64,000 nucleotides of DNA, from contig VWZS01000708.1 in assembly GCA_013397075.1 (NCBI GenBank), positions 62,001-126,000 of the forward strand, in the 5' to 3' direction. The notes under the pieces are model-generated. The model made no database searches. It worked only from the letters and a program-made list of their open reading frames with translations, and was not told where the DNA came from. The stretch comes from Rhabdornis inornatus (lineage: Eukaryota; Chordata; Aves; Passeriformes; Rhabdornithidae). The translations under genes were made by a program, and so were the position numbers. Below, piece after piece: positions 36,493 to 49,700 of the stretch (the stretch's first letter is position 1; the number at the start of each line of letters is the position of its first letter).

Positions 36493-38265
36493 GACGGGAA
36501 GAAAATAAAGTGGAAGTGTTGTTAATGACGCCTATTGATGCTTTTCCTGGCACAAAGTACTGCAGATAATTGTTTCTAGATGAAATGCAGTTGCATCTAA
36601 GTATTACATTTATTAGCTTTTCAAAGGATGGATAAACAAAGTGGACATATGGGGTATTTGAAGTGTGATTGTGTGAGACTAAGATAATTTCAGGAGAATA
36701 GCTTAAGTCGCAGGATGTGTGTGATGCCCTTTGTATACAAGATGTGGGATTGTGGAATTTATTTTGCATGCACTGGTTCTCACTGAGAAGGAATCCAGAA
36801 TACAAATATATAGTCATATTTAGAATATATGAGGAGTGCAACCTCTCTGCTGTAGACTTCAAGACCTGTTAATCAGGCCTGATAGTGATGTGATCTCTGG
36901 AAATACTTCAGTTAAGTAGGTTTAATCCTTATTAACAGTAAGTTGCTTGAAACCATTTTGGGTAAAGTCTGGGAAGGAATATAATAGATTGAACACATAA
37001 ATAAAGGCCCGCCCTGTTAGGCTTTGAGTGACTTTGATTCCTTTGAAGTTCTGTAGGTTTTGGACTTGCTAAAGCATCAGGCCATGAGCAAAAGAATTTT
37101 TACCTCATCTTGAAATTTTTCTGCTGAAATTTTCAGTGTCATTTTCACATTCAAATGGGGCACTACTTATGTTTCTGGTGTAATTTAGGTGTTTCCCCTG
37201 CCTCACCATGCCTTGGTTAAGACAAGTGAGACTGGAAGAAAACAGTCTGGTTTTCTTAAACCTTGTTCTGGAGTGTTCAGGTTAAATGATGTATGCAGTT
37301 TCTCCAGGCTTTGGAATGTTTCCTGTTGACTTCAGTGTGATTTAGCTGTGGATGACTGTGATCCAGAGCCTCTTAGTAACACAGAGATAGGAGAGGGCAG
37401 TCCTTGTTTCAGTGCTTTCTTCTCATCCATCATGGGGGTGGAGGGAAGGAATGAAGTGGCAGGGCTTTTGTTGCTACTGTTTGTTGGAAATGTGTTCAAA
37501 GAACTATTTTGGAAGATGACGGTGAGGTTGTTCCTACTATTTGCACTGCATTGCCAAAACATTGTGCTCTTGTATGAGGTAATAGATGTGGTTTGTGGCG
37601 ATATTATGAAAACATTGGTTTGTTATGATGATTGCAGAAAAAATCCCAACTACATGGTAACGTATTTGTAATATTTTATTGAAGTGAAACATGGAAAATA
37701 CAGCATAGCTTGGAGTCCCCTTGGAATGATTTCATGTTTTGGGAATGAAGAAGCAATTGTGAAACACTGAAGTGGGTGTACATGACATCAGTTAAAGAAT
37801 AGATTTTGGACCATTTAAGTATAGTTTAGTTTTTTTGTTATTGTTTGTGTTTCTCTTGGTGTGGCATTGTTCAGGTTTTTTTAGTATCTGTATTATGTGT
37901 TAATTCAGTTGGTAGCAGGATGCACTTTTACAGGGCTAATAAGCCAAATTAGAATGGATATTTTTATTTTGTCCTATGAAATATAGGCAATACTACCTAA
38001 AAGATAAAAAGATAACTGCTGCTGTTGTAGAGTAAGGAATGGGACGTGGTTAACACCTTGCAAGTTTCACAGTGTAGTCACTGAAGGATGTCCAAGTAGA
38101 TAGATAGAGGCAAGAGGACCACAGACCCCATTCCTCTCAACATCTCGTCTTGAGGTAAGGCACTCAGAAAAGTAAACAGAAAGAGATTCAGGCTGTCACT
38201 TCACACACTCCAACTGGACAGGCTGAACTCCTGGGTTTCCCAGCCATGCTGACTGAGAGGTTTGA

Positions 38266-38312
38266 AATTTTTTTGTTTGTTTGTTTTTGGGTTGGTTTTT
38301 TTTTTTTTTGAT
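38266..38312. repeat. T/G-rich low-complexity tract
   Basis: (TTTG)n and poly-T sequence; a separate run of about 19 T lies at 38401-38419. Confidence 0.85.
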
Positions 38313-39674
38313 TCCTCTTTGTATACACAACCTTGTTTTGTTTCTTGCTTGATTTTAGGCAATGGACATTACTAAGTCTGAAATCTTGGACCTTTTATGG
38401 ATTTTTTTTTTTTTTTTTTAGTTTACTAGGGGTATTCAATTAAAGCAACACGTTATGGCCAGGGCACTTCAGCATCCTAGGTGTGTAAAATTACTTGTTA
38501 TCCTATCTTGAAAATTTTTTGCGCCTGCTAGGTGTGTGAGTATTTCAGTTCTAAAACTCCACTTCATCTGCATTTGGGGTCTTCCATGGTGTTCAGATAA
38601 TCAAGTCAGAATCTCTAAGTGTTTAGTTACGAATGATCTGCAAGAGAGCACCATAAGTGCTCCAGATAGGTGTTATCTGTTTGTATGAGGAATAGGTGCC
38701 AAAAGAGGTGCATTGGAGCAGTATGTCACTGAACCAGAGAACCAGCACTGTTATTTGCTCCATCTTCCTTCTTTTGTGTGACTTTTTTCATCTTTTTTTA
38801 TTGTACATTGAAAAACACGAACATATTTATCATTCAGAGAGCTAAAACTTCTACAGTATTTTCTTACTGCCTCTTGGTAATGACATATCTCCTATAAAGC
38901 AGAGCAGGTTCTACAGCAGAGATGTAATGAATGACCACAGTCAGTGACTGTGATGTGCAATTGATTTCTGTTTTTTGAAAATATACCCATAATAATTAGT
39001 CATTTGGCTGAACTACCCTATTCTTCTTTATATGGGTTGTGTACAGAAAGAGGCATGATACATGTTATTACTCATATAGCTGTGTCAATAATGATACAAG
39101 CTATATAGATCTGAAAAATGGACTAGAATAAATAATGGCAGAGAACTGAACTAAAATATTTTCCTTTAGGTAAATTGTGGCACTTTTTGGTGTGTTAAAA
39201 AACCACGATCTCAGAACCACAATTGTATATTAAAAAAAATCTCTAAATATGTTATGATGAAGCTGGTGGGGTACTTTTTCTGGGTGCCTCCTTTACCACT
39301 TTACATAGTGATTTGACCAAATGTGCAGCATTACATTTATTCTGTGAAGAAAGTGATATTTGGGTTCATGTTCTGTTTGTACAGGAATGTCCTTTTATAA
39401 TGTCATGGGTAATACCAGACTAGCAAAGCAGAACACTTAGACTGACAAGGTGTGGGTTTATAGAAAATCACCACAGATTAATCAAAAAGAAGATATTAGT
39501 AATTTATTTTCCTGATCTTGTGAAGCTCAGAATTAATTGCCCAGAGTTTTTGTTGGAATCAGTGGCAGCTGGAATGCTGAGACCTTTGTGGAGTTAGGTA
39601 TCCTTCTCCTATGCTTCAGAAGGTGCTAAAGTCAAAAAGAGCTTTTAACTCTTTGAGGTCATTTGGCCTCACTA

Positions 39675-39800
39675 TCACAGAATGGTTTGTGTCAGAAGGG
39701 ACCTAAAAGATCATCTCATTCCAACTCCACTTTGAAAGACAGGGATGCCACCCACTAGATCTGGTTGCTCAGGGCTGCATCCAGCCTGGCCATGAACTAT
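39675..39800 (-). mobile_element. CR1 LINE 3' fragment
   Basis: The + strand reads TCACAGAATGGTTTGTGTCAG, then GGGACCTAAAAGATCATCTC, CCAACTCCAC, CACTAGATCTGGTTGCTC and GCATCCAGCCTGGCC. This is the complement of the classic avian CR1 3' end, so the insertion is in minus orientation. Both edges are eroded. It contains no coding capacity. Confidence 0.92.
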
Positions 39801-40629
39801 GAAAGGCTTGTCCTTGGAACGTCCATGGTCTTGTTGGAGAGTGAAAAGGGAGCAGAAGAAGGAATTGACACTGGAGGGAAGTGGGGATGGGACTGCTTAC
39901 ATGGGTGAACTTGTATGAGAGACACAGCTACCTGCTTTATGACAAACTTTTTGAATTTTAAATGGAAGGTGACATGATACTCTTGTTCTTGGCTTATTGG
40001 TAACATGGCTCTTGTTCTTGGATTATTTTTAATTCTTCTTGGGTTTTTAAAGTCATGGCAGTGGGTCATTCAGAATGGCTTCATTTTGTTCTGAAACCAG
40101 GGTGAAAGGGAAGGTTTGGTTGGCAATTTATAGGTTGGGGAGGGTGCTGCTGAAAGTATATAGGGGTAGCAAAAAAGAAGGAGAAAAGAAGAACAAAGAT
40201 TGTTTTAGTCTTTTTAAGGTGGATGGCTATGCAGGTTTTAAGATTCATCACCAAGTGGAAAAAAGTGAGAGACCAAGGGAAATTGTCCTGTTTATTTGAC
40301 TAGGCCTTCCCTTGACTCTGTAAGCTATCATCATCTTTATGCTGGTTGTCTTTCAATGTATAATTAGCCTGGAAGTGAATGTGGGTGGTGGGTGGTATGG
40401 CAAAGTATTTTTCAGAAAAAAAATAAATAAGGAAAAAATGGACTGCTGAGAAAAAAAGTCTTGTGTAGCTTTTAGTTTTTTGGTTTGGACAGGGCATGCA
40501 TGTAACTCCAGAAACCAAAAATGTCCTGAGTGGAGGTCCAGGGAGACTTCATTAGGAACAGCTTAATTGGAACATGCCCCAGTTTATTATGATGATGGTA
40601 ACGTTTTGTGCTTCTATTGTCCCCCATGT

Positions 40630-40765
40630 GCTTTGGCCTCAAGGTGCTTTACAAATATTAAGGGATTAACTTGCACAATGCTGCTGAAAAATGGGTGTTA
40701 TTACTGCCCCCCTTTACAGTCCTGCGAATTGAAGTACCAAGGAGTACAGCAGCTCAGCTGTGCTT
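40630..40765 (+). mobile_element. L2/MIR-type relic
   Basis: GGTGCTTTACAAATATTAAG, ACAATGCTGC, GTGTTATTACTGCCCCCCTT TACAG and a decayed GAATTGAAGTACCAAGGAG follow the order of L2/MIR 3' consensus sequence. The open frame across it (40567-40989) has no recognisable product. Confidence 0.5.
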
Positions 40766-43700
40766 TTGCCTGGAAAGAAGAGCTCACATTAAGTCACCCC
40801 AGTGCAGCAAGAGGCTTGAATAGATCAAGAGGAAAAGTTGGTTTCTGTAGACTCTTGAGTGTTTGCAGCTCTTCACTTCCCTACATTCAGGCTGGGCTTG
40901 GTAGACAAACTTGCAACCTTAGAGGGACAGGAGGCAAAACTGTAATTAATTCATCCCTAATTGGCATAGCAGTAAGTAATTCTGCTTAATCCATTCCTTG
41001 CTGTGAGGATGAAGCAAAGCTAAACATTTGAATTGTGGAGACAACAAGGGGAAGAGACAGAGTAGGCAGTGAAAGATGGACAGAGGCAGACATTTCTTAG
41101 GCCACATGGTAAGAAATACCTATAAAAATAAGAGACCTTTCTTATTTTCTCCTCAGATTGCCTCTTGACTTAATTAGGTGAAATGCAAAGAAATAGACAA
41201 TTAATTTTTGAAAAAATCACTAAATTTTCTCTTCCCCTTCTTGTCTTTCATTCAGTCCATGAGAGTCTCTGGAGTGTGAAATGTGAAGACACCAAATTGG
41301 AATCAGTTTTGCTTTTTCATTTAACAGATTGTGTTACATTAACACCACACTATTGCCAAGCAGCAAACCTTTTCCTTTCCTCAGATGTTAGGTACTAATA
41401 CAGACTAAGAACTGCTGAAAGAATGGTTATACTGAAATGCTTTATTTAAGTTTCTCCTCCCTTGTGGCTCGAGTGGGCCCTGATTCTGCTAAGATGTATT
41501 CACATGAGCAGGCTCACTAAGTTCTCTTTTATTGCTTCCTGGCAAGTAAGCTGGATTCTGTTTCATATAATGTGGCCCAAGTTAGAATTTCAAAGCTCAC
41601 TCAGTCCTCAGAGAGATCTTTGCAAGACTCTCTTCTCCTGTATCTAGACAGCCACTAAACACACTGAGGGCACAATTGAATTAATCAGGACTACTCATGT
41701 ACAGAAAATCAACCAAGATTCTGTTTAAGAGATGACAACTTTGATATCATATTGTTCATTACCTGCCCAGGAATTGTTAATGCTCATGTAACTGGATTAT
41801 TAAATTGTTTACTGATGATAAATCTTGTTTACAATATTAAGCATATGTTGAGAGTCTTGGTGTAGTTCTCCTGAAAAGAATTATCTGTAAATCACATCAG
41901 AGGATTTATTTTCTCTCTCTAAACTGTGTTTTACTTGCACTTGTGAGTGTGTTTGGAGTTTTTTTATTTTCAGTCCTAGAAGTTTAACCTGGAATATGAC
42001 AGTCAGGCAGTTCTCTGACTCTCAGTGTATCCAGTGCTCAGAACTGTTGAGTGAGGTGGTGCCATATGACATTATCCCTGTCCAGAACTGCAGCACACCT
42101 TAATAGTTTGGATGGATTCCTTTGTTTTCTTTGCTGAAGATTAAAGTATTTATAGCTCAAGCTCCTGCAAGAGCAGCAGCCCATTCACTGGCACCATCTC
42201 ACTGATAAAAATACAAGTCTAGTCCCTTCTTTTTTACCAGATTTGTGTCTTATCTCACTGTAAGGTTCTATTCCATTTCAGGCTTCCTGCTCTTTGAGCT
42301 AGAAATTTCATATATATTATTTAACAGTTCCTGTGCTACAACTGTAAACCTAAATTATTTGAATTTGAGAGTATCTGAGCAAAACTATCTTTAAGGGGTG
42401 GTTCTTCTTTCAGCTGCAGCACTGTTTTTCCGTCTTTATGACTGTAATCCCATTGCATTTGGAATTATCAGGACTCAGTGTGGAGTTGTTACCAATGGAC
42501 AGAGGTCATGAACCCAGTGAGCCATCAGTCCTCTTAAATGTGAACAAAACTCTTTTACTCTGTGTGTGTGTTTTCCAGATGATGTGGTTACACAGCTATA
42601 GAATTAGCCTGCATTTCAGTTTTTAAAAAACCAGAGAAATATATTGCAGTGCTGCTGGAGCTGCCATTCTCAAGTATAAAAGGCTTCAGCTGCTTCCGTA
42701 TTATGCATACAACCCATGGTGGTGGCATTTCACCTTTTTAGGGTATTTATACCTGTAGACCATTTTCAAGCTAATGTAAACTGATGGGCTTTGTAACCAT
42801 ACAGCCTTTTCTGAATACTATTTCCAGATACTATATTTCTGAAAAATTTCATTACCTGCCTATATCTTCCCTCTAATATGAATTCTTTGCTTCCTTTTAC
42901 TATGATATGACAATACATGATTAAATGGTTGTCAGACTTGTACTTTATTGCGGTCCTGTTTGGAATCTTGGTTGTTTTCTAGTATGGTCTGTCAGGTGTG
43001 TTTACGTGCACTTAAGGTGAGAGGTGTGTGACATTCATGGCCGCTGCAGGAAAGTTAGCTGTGACTATCCATTAAAGGGGATTAAAATAGGAACTGCGAG
43101 AATGTCAGATGTTTTAGATTGGTCACAGTATTTCCCAAAATTTGGAAAACTGTGTTTAGTGTATATACTCAGCAATTCTGGAGAACAGTTGTCGGAATAT
43201 TTGCATCAAGGCTGAATTGGATTTTGACTTGACTTCCAAACTCTTGTACAAAAAGGTCCTGCTGTGATTTTGTGTGATGTGGACCTGAGATGATGAACAC
43301 TTGGTCTCTTCCAGAGTTCATTTTCACAAGGTCTGGAATGATCTTTTCAAATTTTTACTATTAGATTGTAAGCATTAACTTGCACACTAGAAGAAAATCA
43401 TAAAACTCCAAAGGGAAAGATGAAGTTTGTGTATGTCAGCTTGAATTTGGCAGTACAAAACAATGCGCTCTTTATTAAGCACAGTTGAATGGATTTAAAT
43501 TAATTGTAACTGCTCCTATACATGAGAAGGTACAGAATGTAAAATACAACATTAATAACAACTGCTTTCCTTTTGGTGGATAACTAATTTTTAAGCTGCC
43601 TGGAAAATGCAGTGTCTGGACAGAATTCACTTAGCAAGGCAGCTGCCTGCCCTGGAACTTTGCTAGGTTTAATAAGGGCTGAATACACAGGTGCCAGTGA

Positions 43701-44349
43701 CAACAATGGTAGATTTTCTGAGAAATGCATTATTTTCACAGTGCTACTGATGGAAGAAACGCTTAGTAGCAGCTGATAATTAATGATCAATTTGGAGATT
43801 ATCACCAACAATTTACAAAGGTTGACTTTTCCTTTAGAAGTCCCTTTGGATAAACTGGATGGTAAATTACCTGCCTAAGGCTTTTACTTTACTTGTGTTA
43901 ATAAGATGAAAATGAATATGTTTGAAGAGCTCTGAACTGAACTTTTCAGACTGCCTGATAATCCATACAACTCTTCTTTAAACATCTTAAGTGAGTGAGC
44001 AAATAGAGAGTATAATAAAATTGAAAACTGTCATGTGAGCACGTTACCACCCTGTCTAAGTAATGGGGCATGACAAATAAGAGGCATTGCTGTAGAGTTC
44101 ATATTTTCATTTTATGGCATGCATTAAATATTTGATCATCAGCCAGCAGAGAGGAACAATTGGGCTAAGAGTATCATTTGCAAATAGATGGGTGAGATTT
44201 AGACTGTCACAGTCTGAGCACAGGATGGAGAACTTCTGTATCTTAGTCCATGCTTCAATAGTTTCTCTTTACTTTGTGATGTGCAGACCACTTAAGGTCC
44301 CCTTCTGTAATCCTCAGAATAGAAAAAGGAGTTAGTAATCTGTATTTAC

Positions 44350-44440
44350 TTCAGAGGGGATAATAATCCTTATTTACTTCACAGGAAAAGGGATATGTGA
44401 AAAGTAATTAGTAAAAAAAGTACATTTAAGGATGATGAAA
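44350..44440 (+). mobile_element. possible MIR/L2 relic
   Basis: GGGATAATAATCCTTATTTA followed by CTTCACAGG and a stretch ending near GTACATTTAAGG resembles the MIR 3' segment (AATAATACCTACCTCACAGG ... GTAAAGC). The match is weak. Confidence 0.35.
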
Positions 44441-44937
44441 AGCACAGTGCAAGTACGGAATGTTTGCTAATAAATTGTGTACAAGAAAGAAGAGGAGCAA
44501 GATGAGGTTTATAGTGCCATGAATGTGCTTGGAGACATAGATGGGTTCCCAGCAAGATTTTCAGAAGTCTATACGTATCTTAATATTTGAAGCATATTTG
44601 AAATTCTCTTAACAGCAAGGCAAACTATATTTTTGGCACTTTGATATCTTTTAAAATCTGGCTTGTGCTTTATAGTCATATCATGTGGGGGTGGGAAGAA
44701 GGCAGAGTGAAGTCAGCAGCTAGGGGTGTAAAGGCTTGGTAACAGCTGCACTTGCTGAGCAGCCCCTGTAAAGCAAGTATAGAGATGAAGGATGAGAGAA
44801 TAGAGGAGAAAGGTAAAAATCTTCTCACATCTGATGAGCTCTTTTAGGGAGGGGTTTACAGGCTGCTAAAAATGCCAACCAGTGAAACTGGACAATAGTG
44901 AAAAGGATGCAGTGACATTCTCCTACTATATGCTGGG

Positions 44938-45098
44938 TTTAGTGTTTTTTGTTTATTTAGGGGGTTTTTGGGGTTTGGTTTGGGTTTTTGTTGGTTGGTT
45001 GGGTGTTTTTTTTGTGGGATGGGTTTTTGTTGTTTTTTTTTGGGGGGGGGGGGGGTGTTTGTTTTGTTTTGGGTTTTTTTGGGGGTTGTTTAGTTTTG
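44938..45098. repeat. G/T-rich low-complexity tract with long G and T runs
   Basis: About 160 bases consist almost only of T and G. They include GGGGG TTTTT GGGG patterns and an uninterrupted G run of about 13 near 45045. Several G runs of three or more are close enough to form G-quadruplexes on this strand. The open frame over it (44882-45130) encodes only Phe/Gly/Trp/Val repeats and is not a gene. A CR1 3' end lies about 100 bp downstream. Confidence 0.9.
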
Positions 45099-45194
45099 AT
45101 TATCACTGCCCAGAAAAGAGGGTTGAATAGATTCTAATGTAAATATAGTCATTAGGTTAAAAACCCCCATTATTATAAATCTATTGGCAGGACT

Positions 45195-45276
45195 CCATGT
45201 AGGAACTTCCTTAAGAATTGGACTCAATGTACCTTGTGGGTCCCTTTCCACTCAGAATATTCAGTGATTCTGTGAA
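45195..45276 (+). mobile_element. CR1 LINE 3' terminus
   Basis: The sequence TTGGACTCAATGTACCTTGTG, GGTCCCTTTCCACTCAGAATATTC and a TGATTCTGTGA tail match the extreme 3' end of avian CR1 in plus orientation. Only about 80 bp remain, which is typical of heavily 5'-truncated CR1 copies. Confidence 0.88.
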
Positions 45277-46525
45277 ACTTAGTTTTGCAGTTTCAAAATG
45301 CAGTAGCTGATGAGAGAACTTAATTTTTGTCATCACCTAAGTGTCAATGCACATAAACCCATTGGGTAAATTAATTACATAAGTAAGTAATAAAAAGACT
45401 GATCACTAATAGAATGTTTCCTTTTAAAAAAAGAAAAATCTGAGCTTGCAGGGCATTTTATAAAGGCAGTTAAATATTCTTATCTCTTATGTAAAAATAG
45501 AAAAACTGGGAGCCAGAAAGGTTGTAGTAGTTTAGATTTGCTAATTTCAATATACTCATTTTTTGCTGTGAGATAGGATTAGGAGCAAAAGTAAGGCAGG
45601 TTTAAAACTTAAAGGGTGTAAAGAAAAACTTCATTAACACCATAAAGAAATAATAAATTCAGAATAAAACCTTCAGACTACACCTCTTTCCCTCTCTCAT
45701 CTTTTTCTTCTTAACAACAACATACAGAAACACTTCAGTCAGTTACTAACTTAAATGATCTTTTTCAGTTTACTCTAGGGAGAGGAGTCTTTACTTGTTT
45801 GGCTATAGGGACTTTTCCACAAGAAGAAAAAGACCAGTTTTTTCATGTCTTCATTTTCCACAACCCCTTCCCATTGTCACAGCTTTCCCAAAAGCTGTGC
45901 TTATGGGCCATGTTAAACTCATGGGGTATGAGTTTTAAGAATGAACTGTTAAAAAAAAAAAGAAAAGGCGAAAGTTCTCTTCATGTCTCTTCTTTCTCTC
46001 TGTTCATACTTCATCCTCAGGAACAGAGATCCCCTTCTTCCCTCAGGACGAAGGATCCTCAACACATATGCTTTTGCTTAATGATTCATCAAATTGAACA
46101 CTCCAAACCTCCATGTCTTTTTTTATGGTTTATTGGAATTTTTAGTGTAGTACAGTCCATTCCTATAGCTTACTAAAGAATTTTTAACTCAAATTCGTGG
46201 CATCTTCTCAATTCTCCTTCCATCTGGAACCTGACTTCTGCTTCACTGACTTTGGTGTATCCTCTCTATGTTTCTTCTTCTCACTCAAGGGAGGACTGAA
46301 GGTCTGCAAGTCTTATCTGAGCATTGGAAGGGTTAAAATCTCACATGAAGGATGCAGAGGCTGTGGCCAGGCCACGCTGGAGCTGTGCCAGGATCTCAGG
46401 ACACTCAGACCACACTGGGAAGGGCTGTCCCAGGCCAGAAATGGCAATGGCTGCTCTGGAAAGGGTGGTGGGGTGGGCTAGGATCTCACTCAGCCTCCCT
46501 GGGCTCAGCTGCAGCACTCACTGCT

Positions 46526-46705
46526 CATGGCCACCCCTCCTCCCTGCCAGGCCATGCCAGCTCCTCAGACAGGGGGCCCAGCCCTGCCCATGGCCACCTC
46601 TCCTCCCTGCTGGGCCATGCCCTGCCCATGGCCACCCCTCTCTCTGCCGGGCCATGCCAGCTCCCCAGACCGGGTGGCCAGCCCTGTCCCCTGCCAGGCC
46701 CACAG
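46526..46705. repeat. GC-rich minisatellite, 63-bp unit
   Basis: Units begin CATGGCCACC at 46526, 46589 and 46627. Units one and three are 63 bp; unit two is 38 bp and lacks an internal block of about 25 bp (the AGCTCCTCAGAC... part). A partial fourth unit follows. The repeat sits in a wider GC-rich patch (about 46340-46790) inside AT-rich intron. Open frames on both strands (46324-46737 +, 46352-46798 +, 46518-46858 -) are Pro/Ala/Gly-rich by-products. Confidence 0.85.
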
Positions 46706-49700
46706 GCCTGCAGTGGAGCCAGGGCCAGGCCCTGTAACCTGCACTGCTGCCGGAAGAGAAAACGGCCCTTCCCATGGTTTGCTTCCTTCAAAATGTGAAT
46801 TAATGGAGGCGGACCAAGTCTTCCAATTGGTTTCCCAGGCTGTCAACAACCAAACCATCTTTCTATTGGTCCCATCAACTCACAGAGGAAGTTCTCGTGG
46901 AGAGAAACTTCCATGAATGCTCTTTTTCTAAATGCCAATTAATGCAAAACCAGCACAAAGGTTCAATAAATTTTGTGGGGTCACAAGGGATGTTGCTGTC
47001 TTCTGAATTCTTAGTGTTGTGTGCTGCTTTCATAGTACATCCTGAGTCGGAGAAGGTATTCAGGAGTGATCAGTCTGGTTATGGTTTCAGTGTTTGTGCT
47101 TCTTTGGCAATCATGAATGCCAAAGGCCATTGCTACACTTCAGAAATAAATTTCTCTGATGTATTGCAGTTAATCCTTTCTCCTAGGTTTCATTCAACAG
47201 CTCTAGAACTTTGCCAGGTGATCATTTACCCAAATCAAAAGCTCTTTACTAACTTTTTCAAATTAAAAACAGGATAGTAGACCTTTCCTGTTGTGTTTAT
47301 ATCCAGTTGCAGCTGGTAACCTTGAAAACTTATCATTAGCCTGTGATACAGAGGTGTTTGTTAATACATGGTGCTAATGAATCCATGATTTTTCTCCATG
47401 CCCTAGTTTACAGTGGCTGCAGTTAGTCCTGATCAATTACTTTGGCTGCAGCAGGTATGCCACGGCGTGTCTAGGCATCTTCCAATAAAGAAGTTGCCTT
47501 TCTGGAGTTGCATTCAGGTACATCAAAATGCAGCCCATGGACTGCATTTTTACATGCTGGAATTGTTCTCACTGCCAAATCCATGCAGCTCATGTAGGAA
47601 AAACAAAAAGTGATGTATGTGTGGGGAGTGTAGATGAAGAAAAAGCAAAAGTGGGAAGTAAGGAAGTTTGTTGTTCATTTTTGTTTAAGAAAGAAGTTAA
47701 TTTTCTGAGATGCTCAGAACCTACATCTCTTCTGCCTGTAGGAATCCAAAAGTCCTGCTTCTCTTGAGGGCCAGTGGTGCCTTTGGAATGCTTCGTTTCC
47801 CATGCTGTGGTCATTTTCCTCATGAGGCTTGTGACATACGTTTTAGATCTGAACATCTGGATTCAGATTCACTTATAATATAATTAAGGGTATCCCCAGC
47901 GGGGAGAGGGTTTTTGATAGAAGTCTTTTCAAGGAGGCTATTATACCACTTGTTATGGCAACAGCAGACAGGTTTACTTTACTGTAATGTATATTTATTT
48001 TTTTTCAGAAGACTATTGCTGTCATCTGAAGTTGGACTTCCATGGCAATATGTGCCTTAGATTGCTAAATTGTTTAATATATCTCAGTAAAAGCAGTTGT
48101 AGGCAAGAGCATTTTAATGGTGATTTTAAAGTCTGTTCAAAGGCAGTGTGTGAAGAGTGTGGTGTAGGGGAAGAGTCAAATGTTTACTTGAAGATGTGTT
48201 TGAATGAATCTTCCTACATAAATTTGCCAGTGTTAAGAAAGAGGGGCTCTGCCCCTTTTAGATCACAAAGGCCTCTCAGTGGGTGATGGTTTTGGTAATG
48301 GAAAAAACAAAAAAGGTTCCAGTATGTGGTGGAGGAGGTAAAATAAACAAACACAATGGATGATTACTTCTCTCCATCAAGGCTTCTTTATCCTTGCAAG
48401 CTCAGTCAGTGGTCAGCATGTTAGCCACCCCTCCCTGTTTTATCCACCCCTGAACTGTGTCCTTTGACAGCATTGGTTTATACAGCTGGGGCTTTGTGGA
48501 GCTCAATGGGCACTGCTGCTGAACAGGAGACGTGAAGGTAGACAGAGCACCTATGGAAGGGTGAACGGCATCCTCCAAGTTTCCTTGGAGGGAAGGACAT
48601 TCCTTTCTGGGTTTTTCTCCTCTCTACCCCACTCCACAGCTTCCACAGCTTTTTTAAGTAGACCTCTTTTTGTAATGGTGCTCCTGTGCCTTCCACTGCA
48701 GCCTTTCTAAAGGAATATTTGAGGTGCTGTATGATTCTTAAGGTTGTCTGTTCTGAATGGTCTCCCATTTTCCTATCTGTTGATTTGTTTTTACCTTGCA
48801 TGCCAATATGCATTTGTTTGTTAAAGGATAAGCGTGTGTTACATGACTAAGGGCTGCATATTTCTTACCTAGGAGCTCCAGCAGTGCCTAGAGTTAGTTT
48901 GTTAAGCTGGGTAATTATCAGCTGGCTATGATTGTTCTTTTTCTCTTGCAATTTTACAGGTACATCTAGAATCAGACAAAGCAAAAAATCAGCTTGCAGG
49001 CAGCTGAAGTCAGTCCATTTACCTACATGAGGAAGAGTGTTAGCATGTGCAAGCAAGTTCTGAAACGTGTCCAGTAGTGCTGGAAATGGAACATGGATGC
49101 TCAGAAATCAGAAAATTACACATGTGAAAGGGGCTTGTATAGCACTATTGCGGTTGAACAGATGTATGATTGCACCACCCATTTTTTAATGTAGATTTTT
49201 AATTCTTACATTTTTCTGAATAAAAACTGAGAAAAGAATACAAGATAACTAAAGCAGACTTTACAGTACAGTGAACACAGTTAGTGGGGCTGGAAACTCT
49301 CACATCATACCATAAATTTTTCCTGTTCTATCTCTTGTTTATTGGGCCAGAGATGGCATGACTGCGGATCATCTGGAGTAGGAGATACAAATGCAAAAGC
49401 ACCTGAACACTTGAAAAAAGTTCATTTTCTCTCTTGGAATACCAGAAAGTCTCAGTAAAATTATTTTTATTTAAATAATTTTTGTTTTACTCTATTGGTA
49501 TTTCAGAGTAATTTTCCGAGGCAGCAATTTTCACTAGTTTCTGAAAGGCAACATCTGGGCTTTGGAACAATCTCTTTTCAGCTTTGAAAATCCTACCTCA
49601 AATTACTTATACATTATAAATGTTTGAATTTTTTTGTGGTTTTTTTTTTTAGCATAATGGAAAGGCAATAATGTATTTATTCCCTGTGATTTTATCTTCA

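Noticed and set aside
44882..45130. Phe/Gly/Trp/Val-rich 82-codon frame
   Set aside because: It is a G/T-only low-complexity tract.
46324..46858. Pro/Ala-rich frames on both strands near 46.5 kb
   Set aside because: They are translations of a GC-rich minisatellite.
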